From NCBI GenBank assembly GCA_947591055.1, contig CANQCW010000004.1:1-42889 (forward strand): a DNA stretch of 42,889 bases. Direction: 5' to 3'. The notes under the pieces are model-generated. The model did not search any database. It was not told the DNA's origin and saw only the letters and a list, made by a program, of their open reading frames with translations. The stretch comes from an uncultured Clostridia bacterium (GTDB taxonomy: Bacteria; Bacillota; Clostridia; TANB77; CAG-508). This document shows, in pieces, positions 1 through 9,589 of this stretch. Within the stretch, counting starts at the first letter, position 1. Each line of letters starts with the position of its first letter. Made by a program: the position numbers and the translations under genes.

Positions 1-144
1 CTCCCTACTTAAGGCAAGGGTTTTCCTAATGTAAATCTCCCTACTTAAGGCAAGGGTTTTCCTAATGTAAATCTCCCTACTTAAGGCAAGGGTTTTCCTA
101 ATGTAAATCTCCCCATTTTTGGCAGGGGTTTTCCAACTCTGTAA
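1..144 (-). ncRNA. ToxI-like type III antitoxin RNA repeat array (36-bp tandem repeats, 3 near-identical plus 1 degenerate unit); cognate toxin expected left of the window
   Basis: Unit ctccctacttaaggcaagggttttcctaatgtaaat at 1-36, 37-72, 73-108; degenerate unit 109-144. Head-to-tail with no spacers. Minus-strand consensus promoter at 172-200. Shares GGAA..CCUUGCC..AAGUAGG with the array beside the ToxN-like gene at 9590-10081. Confidence 0.7.
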
Positions 145-171
145 TCTTTCGATTACTTTTATAGTATATTC

Positions 172-200
172 ATTATACAATATTCTTATACTTTTGTCAA
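172..200 (-). promoter_or_regulatory. Sigma-70-type promoter for the left repeat array
   Basis: Minus strand TTGACA-17 nt-TATAAT (195-200 and 172-177), followed by a GTAATC-GAAA-GATTAC hairpin (141-156) and the repeats. Confidence 0.75.
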
Positions 201-237
201 CCCGAAAATTAACAAATTTTACAAATTTTTTATATTA

Positions 238-2973
238 TTAATCTTCATCTTTTGATGCATTTAATTTTATGAGTTTCATTATTTCTACTATGATAACTGG
301 CATAAATATCAATAATATACATTCAAATATCTTATCTACTGGAAGTGCAATTATTCCAAATACACCTTGAAGTCCCGGAATTAGCAGCACTAAGAACATT
401 AATAAACTTGATACTCCAATTGCAAGTAATAACATTTTATTATTAAATATTCCTGTCTTTAGGATTGATTCTTTGTTGCTTCTTATATTAAATACATGAA
501 CAAGTTCTCCAAAAGCTAACACAATAAATGCCATTGTTTGACCTATTTCTATTTTTATCTCTTCTATTGATAAGTTTGGATACATACTTTGCATTTTTGA
601 AATTGTTTCTTCATTTGATGCTAAACCTAATATAAATGCAATCAATGTAATTAATCCTATCATTATACCTTGATAAACTATTCTCCAAGTCATCCCTTTT
701 GTAAATATTCCTTTATTCTTATTAGGTTTTCTTTGCATTACATTTTTACTTGCCGGATCTACTGACAAAGCTAGAGCTGGAAGCGAATCTGTAACTAGAT
801 TAATCCATAACAATTGTGGTACTAAGAATATTACAATTTTATCTATTCCAATATTAAATGCATTGCTAAGTACAGGAGTTAATAAAATAGACAAGAACAA
901 TACTACAATCTCTCCAATATTGCTAGATAATAAGAATTGAATAGCTTTTAAAATATTATCATAAATTCTTCTTCCTTCTTCTACGCTATCAACAATAGTT
1001 GCAAAATTATCATCTGTTAAAATTAAATCAGCCGCTTCTTTTGATACATCAGTTCCTACAATTCCCATTGCACAACCAATATTAGATGTTTTCAAAGCTG
1101 GTGCATCATTTACTCCATCACCTGTCATTGCCACAACTTTGCCATAGCTTTGCCAAGCTTTTACTATCCTTACTTTATGCTCTGGAGATACTCTTGCATA
1201 TACTGAATATTTTTTTACATTTTTTCTTAAGTCTTCATCAGACATTTTTTCTAATTCTAATCCTGTAATTGCCTCTGATTCATCTTTTAAGATTCCTAAT
1301 TCTTTTGCAATCGCAATAGCTGTTATCTTATGGTCTCCAGTTATCATTACTGTTCTTATTCCAGCTGTTTTACATTTAGCAACTGCCTGTTTTACTTCCA
1401 TCCTTGGTGGATCTATCATCCCACACATTCCTAAGAATATTAGGTTTCCTTCTAAATCTTTCATTTCTTCTTTTGAAGGTTTATGGTCAATTTCTTTATA
1501 AGCCATACCCAAAACTCTTAAAGCATCTTTTGCCATATTTTCATTTTCTTGTTTTATTTTTTCTTCATATTCTTCTGTTTTTTCTAATGTTTCTCCATTA
1601 AGTTCTATTTTAGTACATCTCTCTAAAAGTTCATCTATTCCACCTTTTGTATAAACAAAATATCTTTCTCCTACTTTATTAACTGTTGTCATCAATTTTC
1701 TTTCTGAATCAAATGGAATTTCTTCAACTCTTTTATATTCTTCAAATTTACTTGGGTTAAAATCAAGAGTAAATCCCATATCTACTAAAGCTGTTTCTGT
1801 TGGATCTCCTATTAGTTCTTTATCTTTTCCAACTTTAGTATCATTGCATAACATACTTGTATAAATTAAGCCTCTTAGTTCGTCATCAATTTCACTAATA
1901 TCTTCTACTTTTTCTGTTTTGTTATTCCAGAAAATTTTCTTAACAGTCATCTTATTTTGAGTAAGAGTTCCTGTCTTATCACTACAAATAACTGTAGTAC
2001 ATCCTAAAGTTTCAACAGCTGGCAATTTTTTTACAATAGCATGTTTTTTTACCATCCTTTGAACACCAATTGCAAGTACTATTGTAGAAACAGCAGCTAA
2101 GCCTTCTGGAATTGCTGCAACCGCTAAAGATACTGCTGTCATAAACATATCAAGAGGTTCTTTTCCATATCCTAAACCTATTAAAAATATTACTGCACAT
2201 ATAATTAAAGCAACTATTCCTAGAATTTTTCCTAATTTATTTAATTTCTGAGCAAGAGGAGTTTCTTCTTTTTTAGTATTACTAATGATTTCTGCAATTT
2301 TACCTACCTCTGTATTCATCCCTGTTTCAACTACTATGCCTTTTCCTCTACCATAAGTTACAAGTGATGAAGAAAATAACATATTAACTCTATCTGCTAT
2401 TCCCACTTCTTTTCCATCTAATTTATCTGACATTTTATCAACTGGTAATGATTCTCCCGTAAGTGCTGACTCTTGTACTTTTAAATTAATAGATTCAATT
2501 ATTCTTAAATCAGCTGGAACATAGTCTCCAGTATCTAAAACAACTACATCTCCTACTACTAGTTCTCTTGCAGGTAATATAACTTGTTTTCCATCTCTTA
2601 TTACTTTTGCTGTATGAGCACTCAATTTTTGAAGAGCCTCTAATGACTTTTCGGCTTTTTGCTCCTGTGCTACACCAATTATTGCATTTGCAATAATAAC
2701 AATCATTATTATAATAGTATCTGTTAAACCTTCTCCATTAATAGAACCTATTATTCCTGAAACTATTGCAGCAATTATTAAAACTATAATCATAAAATCT
2801 TTAAATTCTTCTAAAAACTTTACAATTATACTTTTCTTTTTTCCTTGTTTTAATTCATTAAATCCTTGTTCTTCTTGTCTTTTTAAAACTTCATTGTTAC
2901 TTAGTCCATTATTTATGTCTGTTTTTAGCTCAGCCTTTACAGACTCTACATCTTTGTCATACCAATTATTCAT
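238..2973 (-). CDS. P-type (P2A-like) calcium/cation-transporting ATPase
   Basis: 911 aa; DKTGTLTQNKM phosphorylation motif, TGES, MTGDGVNDAPALK, multiple TM segments. Confidence 0.95.
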   Translation of the reverse strand: MNNWYDKDVESVKAELKTDINNGLSNNEVLKRQEEQGFNELKQGKKKSIIVKFLEEFKDFMIIVLIIAAIVSGIIGSINGEGLTDTIIIMIVIIANAIIGVAQEQKAEKSLEALQKLSAHTAKVIRDGKQVILPARELVVGDVVVLDTGDYVPADLRIIESINLKVQESALTGESLPVDKMSDKLDGKEVGIADRVNMLFSSSLVTYGRGKGIVVETGMNTEVGKIAEIISNTKKEETPLAQKLNKLGKILGIVALIICAVIFLIGLGYGKEPLDMFMTAVSLAVAAIPEGLAAVSTIVLAIGVQRMVKKHAIVKKLPAVETLGCTTVICSDKTGTLTQNKMTVKKIFWNNKTEKVEDISEIDDELRGLIYTSMLCNDTKVGKDKELIGDPTETALVDMGFTLDFNPSKFEEYKRVEEIPFDSERKLMTTVNKVGERYFVYTKGGIDELLERCTKIELNGETLEKTEEYEEKIKQENENMAKDALRVLGMAYKEIDHKPSKEEMKDLEGNLIFLGMCGMIDPPRMEVKQAVAKCKTAGIRTVMITGDHKITAIAIAKELGILKDESEAITGLELEKMSDEDLRKNVKKYSVYARVSPEHKVRIVKAWQSYGKVVAMTGDGVNDAPALKTSNIGCAMGIVGTDVSKEAADLILTDDNFATIVDSVEEGRRIYDNILKAIQFLLSSNIGEIVVLFLSILLTPVLSNAFNIGIDKIVIFLVPQLLWINLVTDSLPALALSVDPASKNVMQRKPNKNKGIFTKGMTWRIVYQGIMIGLITLIAFILGLASNEETISKMQSMYPNLSIEEIKIEIGQTMAFIVLAFGELVHVFNIRSNKESILKTGIFNNKMLLLAIGVSSLLMFLVLLIPGLQGVFGIIALPVDKIFECILLIFMPVIIVEIMKLIKLNASKDED

Positions 2974-3299
2974 AAATTAAATTTATATAATCAAATATAT
3001 AAAAATAAATGATTATTTTCCCTTCTTTAAAATTTTATTTAATTATATTCTTATAATTTCAATTTATTATACATTAATAAATATCAATATTCAATTATTA
3101 TTTGTAAAAATTTAGTATATTTTTTTTATTAAAATTTAAAGCTAAACCAATTACAGTTATGTAGAAATTTTGCTTGAAATTTACATAAAATTATGATATA
3201 CTATAAATTATGATATATTATTAACATTATTCGCAACTATGCGAATTAAAAAGTAGCAATTTTAAATGTCTCGTATAACAATTGTAAGGAGGAATTTAT

Positions 3300-3758
3300 A
3301 TGAAATTATTTCACACAGAAAATGGCAAGGAAGTTGTTTACGTTCAAATGCAGGATATTATGTATTTGTATAACAGTACTATGCCAATACCTGAATTTAT
3401 ATTTACGAAGGTATTAACAGGTTTAAGTTATGTTAATGACTCAAATCGGTTTGATTTTGTAAGGTTTGATGAAGAAGATGAAGTAAGTTTTTTCAAAGAT
3501 TTAGAATTTATTATTGACTATGACAAGTATAAAGACTTTACTGATGAACAGTTAGAAAAAGAAATAAAAAAACTTGCTGAGAAAGCCAATAAAACAGCTG
3601 ATCAATGGAACAATATGTCAGCAAAAAAGAGAAAACAGAACTATAATCTTTTGCAGGAACATGAAGAACTTGAATATATGATAAACTTCTTGTTTGAAAT
3701 TTATGATGTAAAACATGGCAAGAGAAAAATGCCTTTTCCTAAATTTGTAGAGGTTTAA
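3300..3758 (+). CDS. Hypothetical protein (152 aa)
   Basis: Complete ORF with aaggagg RBS, followed by an intrinsic terminator. Confidence 0.75.
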   Translation: MKLFHTENGKEVVYVQMQDIMYLYNSTMPIPEFIFTKVLTGLSYVNDSNRFDFVRFDEEDEVSFFKDLEFIIDYDKYKDFTDEQLEKEIKKLAEKANKTADQWNNMSAKKRKQNYNLLQEHEELEYMINFLFEIYDVKHGKRKMPFPKFVEV

Positions 3759-3785
3759 ACAGCAAAATCAAAAAAGTGAAATAAT

Positions 3786-3820
3786 AAAAAACTCTGCCTA
3801 AAGGCAGAGCTTTTTATTTT
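3786..3820 (+). terminator. Rho-independent terminator
   Basis: CTCTGCCT-AA-AGGCAGAG stem followed by CTTTTTATTTT. Confidence 0.85.
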
Positions 3821-3844
3821 ATTACTTTTGTATATAACTATTTG

Positions 3845-3919
3845 TGGTGACCCCTACGGGAATCGAACCCATGATTCAGCCTTGAGAGGGCTGCGTCTTA
3901 ACCGCTTGACCAAGGGGCC
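3845..3919 (-). tRNA. tRNA-Glu (anticodon CTC), CCA encoded
   Basis: Minus strand GGCCCCTTGGTCAAGCGG...CAGCC-CTCTCAA-GGCTG...GGGTTCGATTCCC...AGGGGTCACCA cloverleaf. Confidence 0.9.
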
Positions 3920-3951
3920 ATAACACATTTATTATACATTAAATAAACTCC

Positions 3952-4356
3952 TTAGTCAACTAAATTTATGCTATTTTTTAGAATTTCTTGTAACCTATCA
4001 TTTCTTTTAGTTAAATACAAATATCCAATTAAAGCCTCAAAAGCAGTTGAATACATATAGTCTTCAGCTGAAGCATGTTTTGGAAGATGATGATTTTCTG
4101 TATTTCTTCCTCTCCTTACAATTTCTTTTTCATCCTCTGTTAATTCTAATTTTTTAACGATTTCTGCTTGTGATGATGCTTTCACATATTTTATTGACAA
4201 TATATGTAACTTATGTGGGTTCAAGTTTGTTTGGTTGCTTAAATAAGTTCTTATGTACATTTCATACACACTATCTCCAACATATGCCCAAGTTAGTGGC
4301 GACATCATATTTATTTCTGTTTCATTTTTCTTAATTAATTCTTCTTGAAATTCCAT
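3952..4356 (-). CDS. mrnC: Mini-ribonuclease 3
   Basis: 134 aa; LTWAYVGDSVYEMYIRTYL...RRGRNTENHHLPKHASAEDYMYSTAFEALIGYLYL typical of Mini-III. Confidence 0.9.
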   Translation of the reverse strand: MEFQEELIKKNETEINMMSPLTWAYVGDSVYEMYIRTYLSNQTNLNPHKLHILSIKYVKASSQAEIVKKLELTEDEKEIVRRGRNTENHHLPKHASAEDYMYSTAFEALIGYLYLTKRNDRLQEILKNSINLVD

Positions 4357-4411
4357 ATTTATTTTCCTTCTATTAACACTTTATCACTAAAATACTAATT
4401 AATTTATTTTA

Positions 4412-4648
4412 CAATATATTTTATAGTATATTTTGCAATTATATTTTATAATTATATTTTGTAGTTATACTTTTTAATTGTATTTTATAATTACGTTTTG
4501 TAATTATATTTTATGATTATATTTTATAATTTCATTTTTTAATTATACTTTTTAATTATACTTTTTAATTATATTTTGTAATTATATTTTGTAATCATAT
4601 TTTGTAATTATATTTTATAATTGTATTTTATAATTATATTTTATGCAC
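4412..4648. repeat. Imperfect 13-bp AT-rich tandem repeat (about 18 units)
   Basis: Unit aattatattttgt/at with substitutions, in the intergenic region between rbgA and mrnC. Confidence 0.7.
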
Positions 4649-4700
4649 ATCTTTTTTATAGTCAAATTTTAATTGTATTTTTTATACTCACAAATAACTG

Positions 4701-5600
4701 TTATTGAGGGCTTTCTAATGATATTCTTCCTAATTTTCCAGTTCTAAAATCATTTAAAATCATATCAGAGATTTTTTGTTCATTGATTTTTCCTCCAGAA
4801 AGTATTGCTCCTTTTTTTAGTGCAATCTTATCTCTAATATCAATTATTTCTTCATTTTCTTCTATCTTAATTTCATACCTATTTTCTACTTCTTCTTTAT
4901 AATTTTCTACTAAATATTTTAACAGATTATAAGATATTTCTTCATTATCTATAGCATGTTCTCCTATTGTATTTAAATACGCTAGATGTTCTGCCACACA
5001 TTTATTACCAAGCTTAGGCCATAACATTCCCGGAGTATCTAAGAGTTCAATTTTATTATCTACTTTTATCCATTGCTTATTTTTTGTAACTCCAGGTTTA
5101 TTTCCAACTTTAGCTACACTTCTTTTAGCTAAACAATTAATAAAAGTTGATTTTCCAACGTTTGGTATTCCTAGAATCATTACCCTTGCACTTCTTCCAA
5201 CTCTTCCTTTTTGTATATATTTTTCTTCGATATCTTGGTAAGCTAGTTTAATTTGATTTATAACTTCCTTCATACCTTTTCCTGTATTTGATTCTACTTT
5301 GATGCAAACAATATTATTCTTTTTATAATATTCTATCCATTTTGTTGTAACAACATCATCTGCTAAATCAGCTTTATTTAATACAACTATTTTCTTTTTA
5401 TTTTTTGAATATTCTTTTACATCTGGATTTTGCGAAGATTCTGGTGCTCTGGCATCTAATATTTCTATTATTATATCTATTAATTTTAAATCTTCTATTA
5501 TTTGTTTTTTAGTTTTAGCCATGTGCCCTGGATACCAAGCCACAGAAATTTTAGAATTTTCTTTGTTGTTATCTATATTTTCATCATTTTTGTTTTTCAA
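4701..5600 (-). CDS. rbgA: Ribosome biogenesis GTPase RbgA/YlqF (circularly permuted GTPase)
   Basis: WYPGHMAKTKKQI, LNKADL, GIPNVGKSTFIN, NKPGVTKNKQW, LLDTPGMLWPK. Confidence 0.93.
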   Translation of the reverse strand: MKNKNDENIDNNKENSKISVAWYPGHMAKTKKQIIEDLKLIDIIIEILDARAPESSQNPDVKEYSKNKKKIVVLNKADLADDVVTTKWIEYYKKNNIVCIKVESNTGKGMKEVINQIKLAYQDIEEKYIQKGRVGRSARVMILGIPNVGKSTFINCLAKRSVAKVGNKPGVTKNKQWIKVDNKIELLDTPGMLWPKLGNKCVAEHLAYLNTIGEHAIDNEEISYNLLKYLVENYKEEVENRYEIKIEENEEIIDIRDKIALKKGAILSGGKINEQKISDMILNDFRTGKLGRISLESPQ

Positions 5601-5642
5601 TTTTACTCACCACCTTTTTATTTTCATATAAAAGTTAATTTA

Positions 5643-6497
5643 TTATTTTTTTGGTTCAATTTTTTTAATTTCATCTATATATTCGTAATTTAAATTATTA
5701 TTTTTAGATATAGCTGATTTTTTAGTTTCTTTTTCATATAAATCTTTTGCTCCTTTGGCAACTCCTCCACCACGCTTTGCAACATTTAAATTTTCTTTTA
5801 ATCCTTTTGGATGTTCTTCTCTTGCAATATCCCTTGTTGCTATTTCACCTATATTTGTTAGAGCAACTTCAATATCAGTCATATTATCTCTTAAAGATTC
5901 TTTTCTAAGACCTTTTATTCTTTTATATTCAGAAGCAGTCATATCTGACCAACCTTTATATATTTCATTAGTTAAAAGTGCATATTCTAATGGTTTAGAA
6001 ATTCCGCCTTCCTTCCAAACATCAGTAAGTTTAAATCGATCTACAATTCCATTTAATCTTGCTTTTATCCAATCATCACTATATCCTTTTTTACGATAAT
6101 ATTCTACTGCTCTATTTACCGCAATTTCAGGATCAAATACTTCATCAATTCTTTCACTTCCTAAATTTGCAAGCCATAGTTTAAATGGTTCTGCTTTAGG
6201 ACTAGGAATTGATTCTATAAGTCTTAACATATCTTTTGTATTTAAGGTATCTGTTAATCTTAATTTACCATCATTAGCTACCAATTTCAACTGCACGATT
6301 TTTTCGTGCAGTTGGCTTCCTTCTTCTTTTAATTTTCTTTTTAAGTCGCTCCAATAATTTCTTGGAATATTAGCATTTGTTAACGCGCCAACAACATCAA
6401 CAACACTAAAATAATAATCTTCCTTCTCACTATCCCAAATACTTCTTATTTCTTTACCTTCAAATAAATTTGAAATAGTTTCTAATTTGTTATTCAA
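5643..6497 (-). CDS. BRO-N / DinD-like domain protein
   Basis: IRSIWDSEKEDYYFSVVDVVGALTN...YWSDLKRKLKEEG and DMLRLIESIPSPKAEPFKLWLANLGSERIDE are typical of Bro-N/DinD. Confidence 0.75.
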   Translation of the reverse strand: MNNKLETISNLFEGKEIRSIWDSEKEDYYFSVVDVVGALTNANIPRNYWSDLKRKLKEEGSQLHEKIVQLKLVANDGKLRLTDTLNTKDMLRLIESIPSPKAEPFKLWLANLGSERIDEVFDPEIAVNRAVEYYRKKGYSDDWIKARLNGIVDRFKLTDVWKEGGISKPLEYALLTNEIYKGWSDMTASEYKRIKGLRKESLRDNMTDIEVALTNIGEIATRDIAREEHPKGLKENLNVAKRGGGVAKGAKDLYEKETKKSAISKNNNLNYEYIDEIKKIEPKK

Positions 6498-6575
6498 AAA
6501 TTAACACCTACTTTCTTCCATTTTTTTACTCTCCTATAATTCTCATTTAATATAACTCTTTCAATATTTTAACAC

Positions 6576-6605
6576 AAAAACAAGCAATTTTCAACTAATT
6601 GCTTG
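6576..6605 (-). terminator. Probable Rho-independent terminator (minus strand)
   Basis: CAAGCAATT...AATTGCTTG inverted repeat followed on the minus strand by TTTTTG. Confidence 0.6.
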
Positions 6606-6743
6606 CTTTGATAATTTATGATTTTTGTACCATTTTGAAAATTCTCTCATAGAATCTACTGAATCGTATTTAACTCTATTTTCTCTTTCTTCATCAGTCA
6701 TTTGAGCTAGAGTTTTATCATATCCATAAGGCTTATATATCAT
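6591..6743 (-). CDS. Small hypothetical protein (50 aa), not in the ORF track
   Basis: Minus reading MIYKPYGYDKTLAQMTDEERENRVKYDSVDSMREFSKWYKNHKLSKQAIS*; weak upstream AGGAG; terminator overlaps the stop. Confidence 0.4.
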   Translation of the reverse strand: MIYKPYGYDKTLAQMTDEERENRVKYDSVDSMREFSKWYKNHKLSKQAIS

Positions 6744-6747
6744 CCAT

Positions 6748-7143
6748 TTAAAAATTTCTCCTATATGAAAAAAATATATTTGCTAATGGAATATCTGCTG
6801 GGCACATATCAAATTTTAAAATATCTTCTTTTGAGGCAAAAGTATATTCACTATGGTCTTGAAGTTTAAATTCCCCTGATATGTATTCACACTCATATAA
6901 TCTTAAATCTACTACTTTTGATGGATATTCATATACATTGTTGGTTACAAATCTTTTTGCTTTTATTTCTAAATCAAATTCTTCTTTTATTTCTCTTTCA
7001 ATTGCGTGTTTTTCATCTTCACCTTTTTCTACTTTTCCTCCTGGGAATTCCCATTTTCCTAAAACACTTTCATCTCCAGTTTTTCTTTTTGCTATTAAAT
7101 ATTTATTATCTTTTTTTATTAAAGCTGCAACTACTGTAATCAT
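6748..7143 (-). CDS. Nudix hydrolase (8-oxo-dGTP diphosphatase/MutT-like)
   Basis: GKWEFPGGKVEKGEDEKHAIEREIKEEFDL Nudix box. Internal ATG (MITVVAAL) with an AAGGAATT RBS preferred over the track start at 7182. Confidence 0.88.
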   Translation of the reverse strand: MITVVAALIKKDNKYLIAKRKTGDESVLGKWEFPGGKVEKGEDEKHAIEREIKEEFDLEIKAKRFVTNNVYEYPSKVVDLRLYECEYISGEFKLQDHSEYTFASKEDILKFDMCPADIPLANIFFSYRRNF

Positions 7144-7168
7144 AATAATTCCTTCTTTTTTAATATAT

Positions 7169-7807
7169 TTAAAATTTCTCATCTAATCCAGCATAATGTA
7201 TTAATTTTAATAAAATCAATGCTAAATTATATGATAGCCACTCCATATCTGTATTATTTCCTGCAAAATAAGTATTCGATTTATACTCTGGATATCTAAA
7301 ATATTCGACATTTTCGCCTTCAATATATTCGCCATAGTTTTTGCAAAAGTCACATACATAGTTCATATAATCTTCATTAACTGCATATTCTGTAAAAAAT
7401 TGATTTGACAGAATTTCTAAATTATGTTCATTTTTTACCTGGTGAGTTTTTTTAAGTAATAAATATTTAAAACCAATTTCAATTGCTTGTCTACCGACAA
7501 AAACTGTAACAACTGAATTTGGTAATACATTTATTAGTTTGTCAAATGCATTTACATATTCTAACCAGTAATTCTCCCATAAATCTATTCTATCATTTAA
7601 TTTAAAATTTTCCTCAGTTCCAGCAAATGTTTTTGAATTATTATTTGATGCACTTTTTACTATTGATACTTTTGCAAGATTTTTGCCATTATTATTATTA
7701 AATATTGGTGATTTATTATAGAGTTTATGTTTTTCTGAAAAAGCTCCATCTATTTGTAAAATATCTGTGTAGCTAATTTCTTGTCCAAATTTTTTAAAAA
7801 TTTCCAT
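7169..7807 (-). CDS. Hypothetical protein, possibly HEPN-like
   Basis: 212 aa complete ORF; VFVGRQAIEIGFKYLLLKKT segment resembles HEPN-type helices. Confidence 0.6.
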   Translation of the reverse strand: MEIFKKFGQEISYTDILQIDGAFSEKHKLYNKSPIFNNNNGKNLAKVSIVKSASNNNSKTFAGTEENFKLNDRIDLWENYWLEYVNAFDKLINVLPNSVVTVFVGRQAIEIGFKYLLLKKTHQVKNEHNLEILSNQFFTEYAVNEDYMNYVCDFCKNYGEYIEGENVEYFRYPEYKSNTYFAGNNTDMEWLSYNLALILLKLIHYAGLDEKF

Positions 7808-7831
7808 ATTTACTTAGTTCCTTATATAGAA

Positions 7832-8374
7832 TTATAATGTTCTATAATTATTTTTATCTGCTCTTTCATCAAGTTGTCTATCAGTTTCTTTACTTGCATA
7901 AAACCACTCTGTTTTTTTATCAGCTGGTCTTTTTGTTCTATCTGCTAATAAATCCATTAAAACTACTATAGCTAAAATTACTGCAAGTAATGATACAAAT
8001 GTTGATAATCCACTTGCTATTGTCATTTCATCTCCATTTAAAAGTGGTTTTATTGCTTTATTATACAAGTCTACTCCAAAATATCCTATATATGATGCAA
8101 AATATAATACTCCTCCAAATAATTTTCTTTTGATAACTAATGCTATACACACTAAAGTTATAAATAAAAGAATAATTTCTATTGTATTATCTAATGGTGA
8201 TACAATAAAGCTATTATTCATCCCTGCCATGACTGCTACTACTATTCTAAATGCCCAAAACATTATCATAAACATTACTGTCATATAATTTGCAAAACTT
8301 CTCATTTTTTTACCTTTTTTAGTCCTTTCTTTATCACTTAAGTTAATTTTAATTAAAACCTTTTGATTAAACAA
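7832..8374 (-). CDS. Multi-TM membrane protein, hypothetical
   Basis: 180 aa with about four hydrophobic segments. Confidence 0.6.
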   Translation of the reverse strand: MFNQKVLIKINLSDKERTKKGKKMRSFANYMTVMFMIMFWAFRIVVAVMAGMNNSFIVSPLDNTIEIILLFITLVCIALVIKRKLFGGVLYFASYIGYFGVDLYNKAIKPLLNGDEMTIASGLSTFVSLLAVILAIVVLMDLLADRTKRPADKKTEWFYASKETDRQLDERADKNNYRTL

Positions 8375-8487
8375 AAGGTTTTATTGTTATTTGGAAATTT
8401 TATTTTCCATTATTTAATTATTATAATTTTATTGTCTAAATTCTTATTACTTTCATTTTATCAATAAATATTTTTTGAATTTAATTA

Positions 8488-8862
8488 TTATTCTTCATCA
8501 TCTACAAAATTAAATTCATCTTTAAATTTTTCTTTAAATATTCCAAATATTTTATTTAATGTTGCTTCGTCTTCAACATTAACATATGATTCTTCATCTT
8601 CTGAATCTTCTGCTTCTTTATCCTCTTTTAATATAACAACTTCATCAGATTCTTCTTCATTTGCTGGTTCTGCTGGAAGTAAGATTACATAATTATCTCC
8701 TTCATATTCTATTAAATCTAAAAATTCAAAGTCAACATCATTTCCTAATTCATCTTTTAATGTAACTATATTAGTATCTAATTCTTCATCATTTACTACT
8801 TCTTCACTATTTGCTTCAACATTTTCCTTTATCTCTTCATTATCATTTACATTTTCGTTCAT
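8488..8862 (-). CDS. DUF1292-type acidic protein
   Basis: VTLKDELGNDVDFEFLDLIEYEGDNYVILLPAE...EVVILK pattern. Confidence 0.8.
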   Translation of the reverse strand: MNENVNDNEEIKENVEANSEEVVNDEELDTNIVTLKDELGNDVDFEFLDLIEYEGDNYVILLPAEPANEEESDEVVILKEDKEAEDSEDEESYVNVEDEATLNKIFGIFKEKFKDEFNFVDDEE

Positions 8863-9060
8863 TATTATTTTCCTCCTTTACTCTTATGTAAAAATACATA
8901 TATTAATATAATATACTATTTTTTATTTTTTATCAATACATTTTATGGAAATTTTATATTTCAATTAATGCTTAAAAAAACATGGTATTGCAATATTATG
9001 AAAACTTTGCTATAATTATTATAGTTTTATATTAAACCCAATGAGTATCTATTCACTACT

Positions 9061-9094
9061 CGGAGGGTATTCCTCCGGGTATAATTAAAGGAGG
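9061..9094 (+). promoter_or_regulatory. 5' leader hairpin with anti-SD able to pair upstream or with the Shine-Dalgarno
   Basis: GGAGG (9062-9066), CCTCC (9072-9076), SD GGAGG (9090-9094). Confidence 0.4.
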
Positions 9095-9101
9095 TAAAAA
9101 T

Positions 9102-9518
9102 ATGAGTTTAACAAAAAAGCAAAAATGTGATATACGGCAACTAAAAATGAACTATGCTTCAAATGAGGTATCTAGTAAAGAAACTGAATTTACAATTCCT
9201 CAATTTGGTGAAATTTATAACCAAATGCGGCAGCTTATACACGACCAAGGATTTTCTCGAATTAAAAGATGTTCTCCTTTAAAAGCGAATTGTATTATTA
9301 GAGTGTATCAAGCAGTTCAAATTCAGCATGAACACGAGCATGTTGATGTTTATGGAGCAATTTGTTATACCAAAATTCACGGGAGATGGAAGACCAATAA
9401 TGGCATTGCAGACTATCGCCTTGAGTATGGTGTTCCGTCTTTAAATCAACTTATTCCTCCATTTGATTGTTCTCTCTTTTCTAAAAGTTACGCTGACTAC
9501 TACATTAAAATTGGTTAA
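9102..9518 (+). CDS. Hypothetical protein (138 aa)
   Basis: Complete ORF with AAGGAGG RBS and downstream terminator. Confidence 0.65.
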   Translation: MSLTKKQKCDIRQLKMNYASNEVSSKETEFTIPQFGEIYNQMRQLIHDQGFSRIKRCSPLKANCIIRVYQAVQIQHEHEHVDVYGAICYTKIHGRWKTNNGIADYRLEYGVPSLNQLIPPFDCSLFSKSYADYYIKIG

Positions 9519-9522
9519 ACTT

Positions 9523-9560
9523 TAAGGACTTTAGCTTATTACTAAAGTCCTTATTTTTTA
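9523..9560 (+). terminator. Rho-independent terminator
   Basis: AAGGACTTTAG...CTAAAGTCCTT followed by ATTTTTTAT. Confidence 0.8.
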
Positions 9561-9589
9561 TCTATTATTCATTTTACTATTTTATAATA

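Noticed and set aside
1-144. CRISPR array from 36-bp repeats
   Set aside because: Units are directly head-to-tail with no unique spacers and resemble the ToxI array at 10135-10242; no cas genes seen.
1086-1601. Leu/Phe/His-rich plus-strand ORFs antisense to the ATPase (and similar ORFs antisense to polA and cassettes)
   Set aside because: Low-complexity composition from antisense of AT-rich genes, no RBS; not real CDSs.
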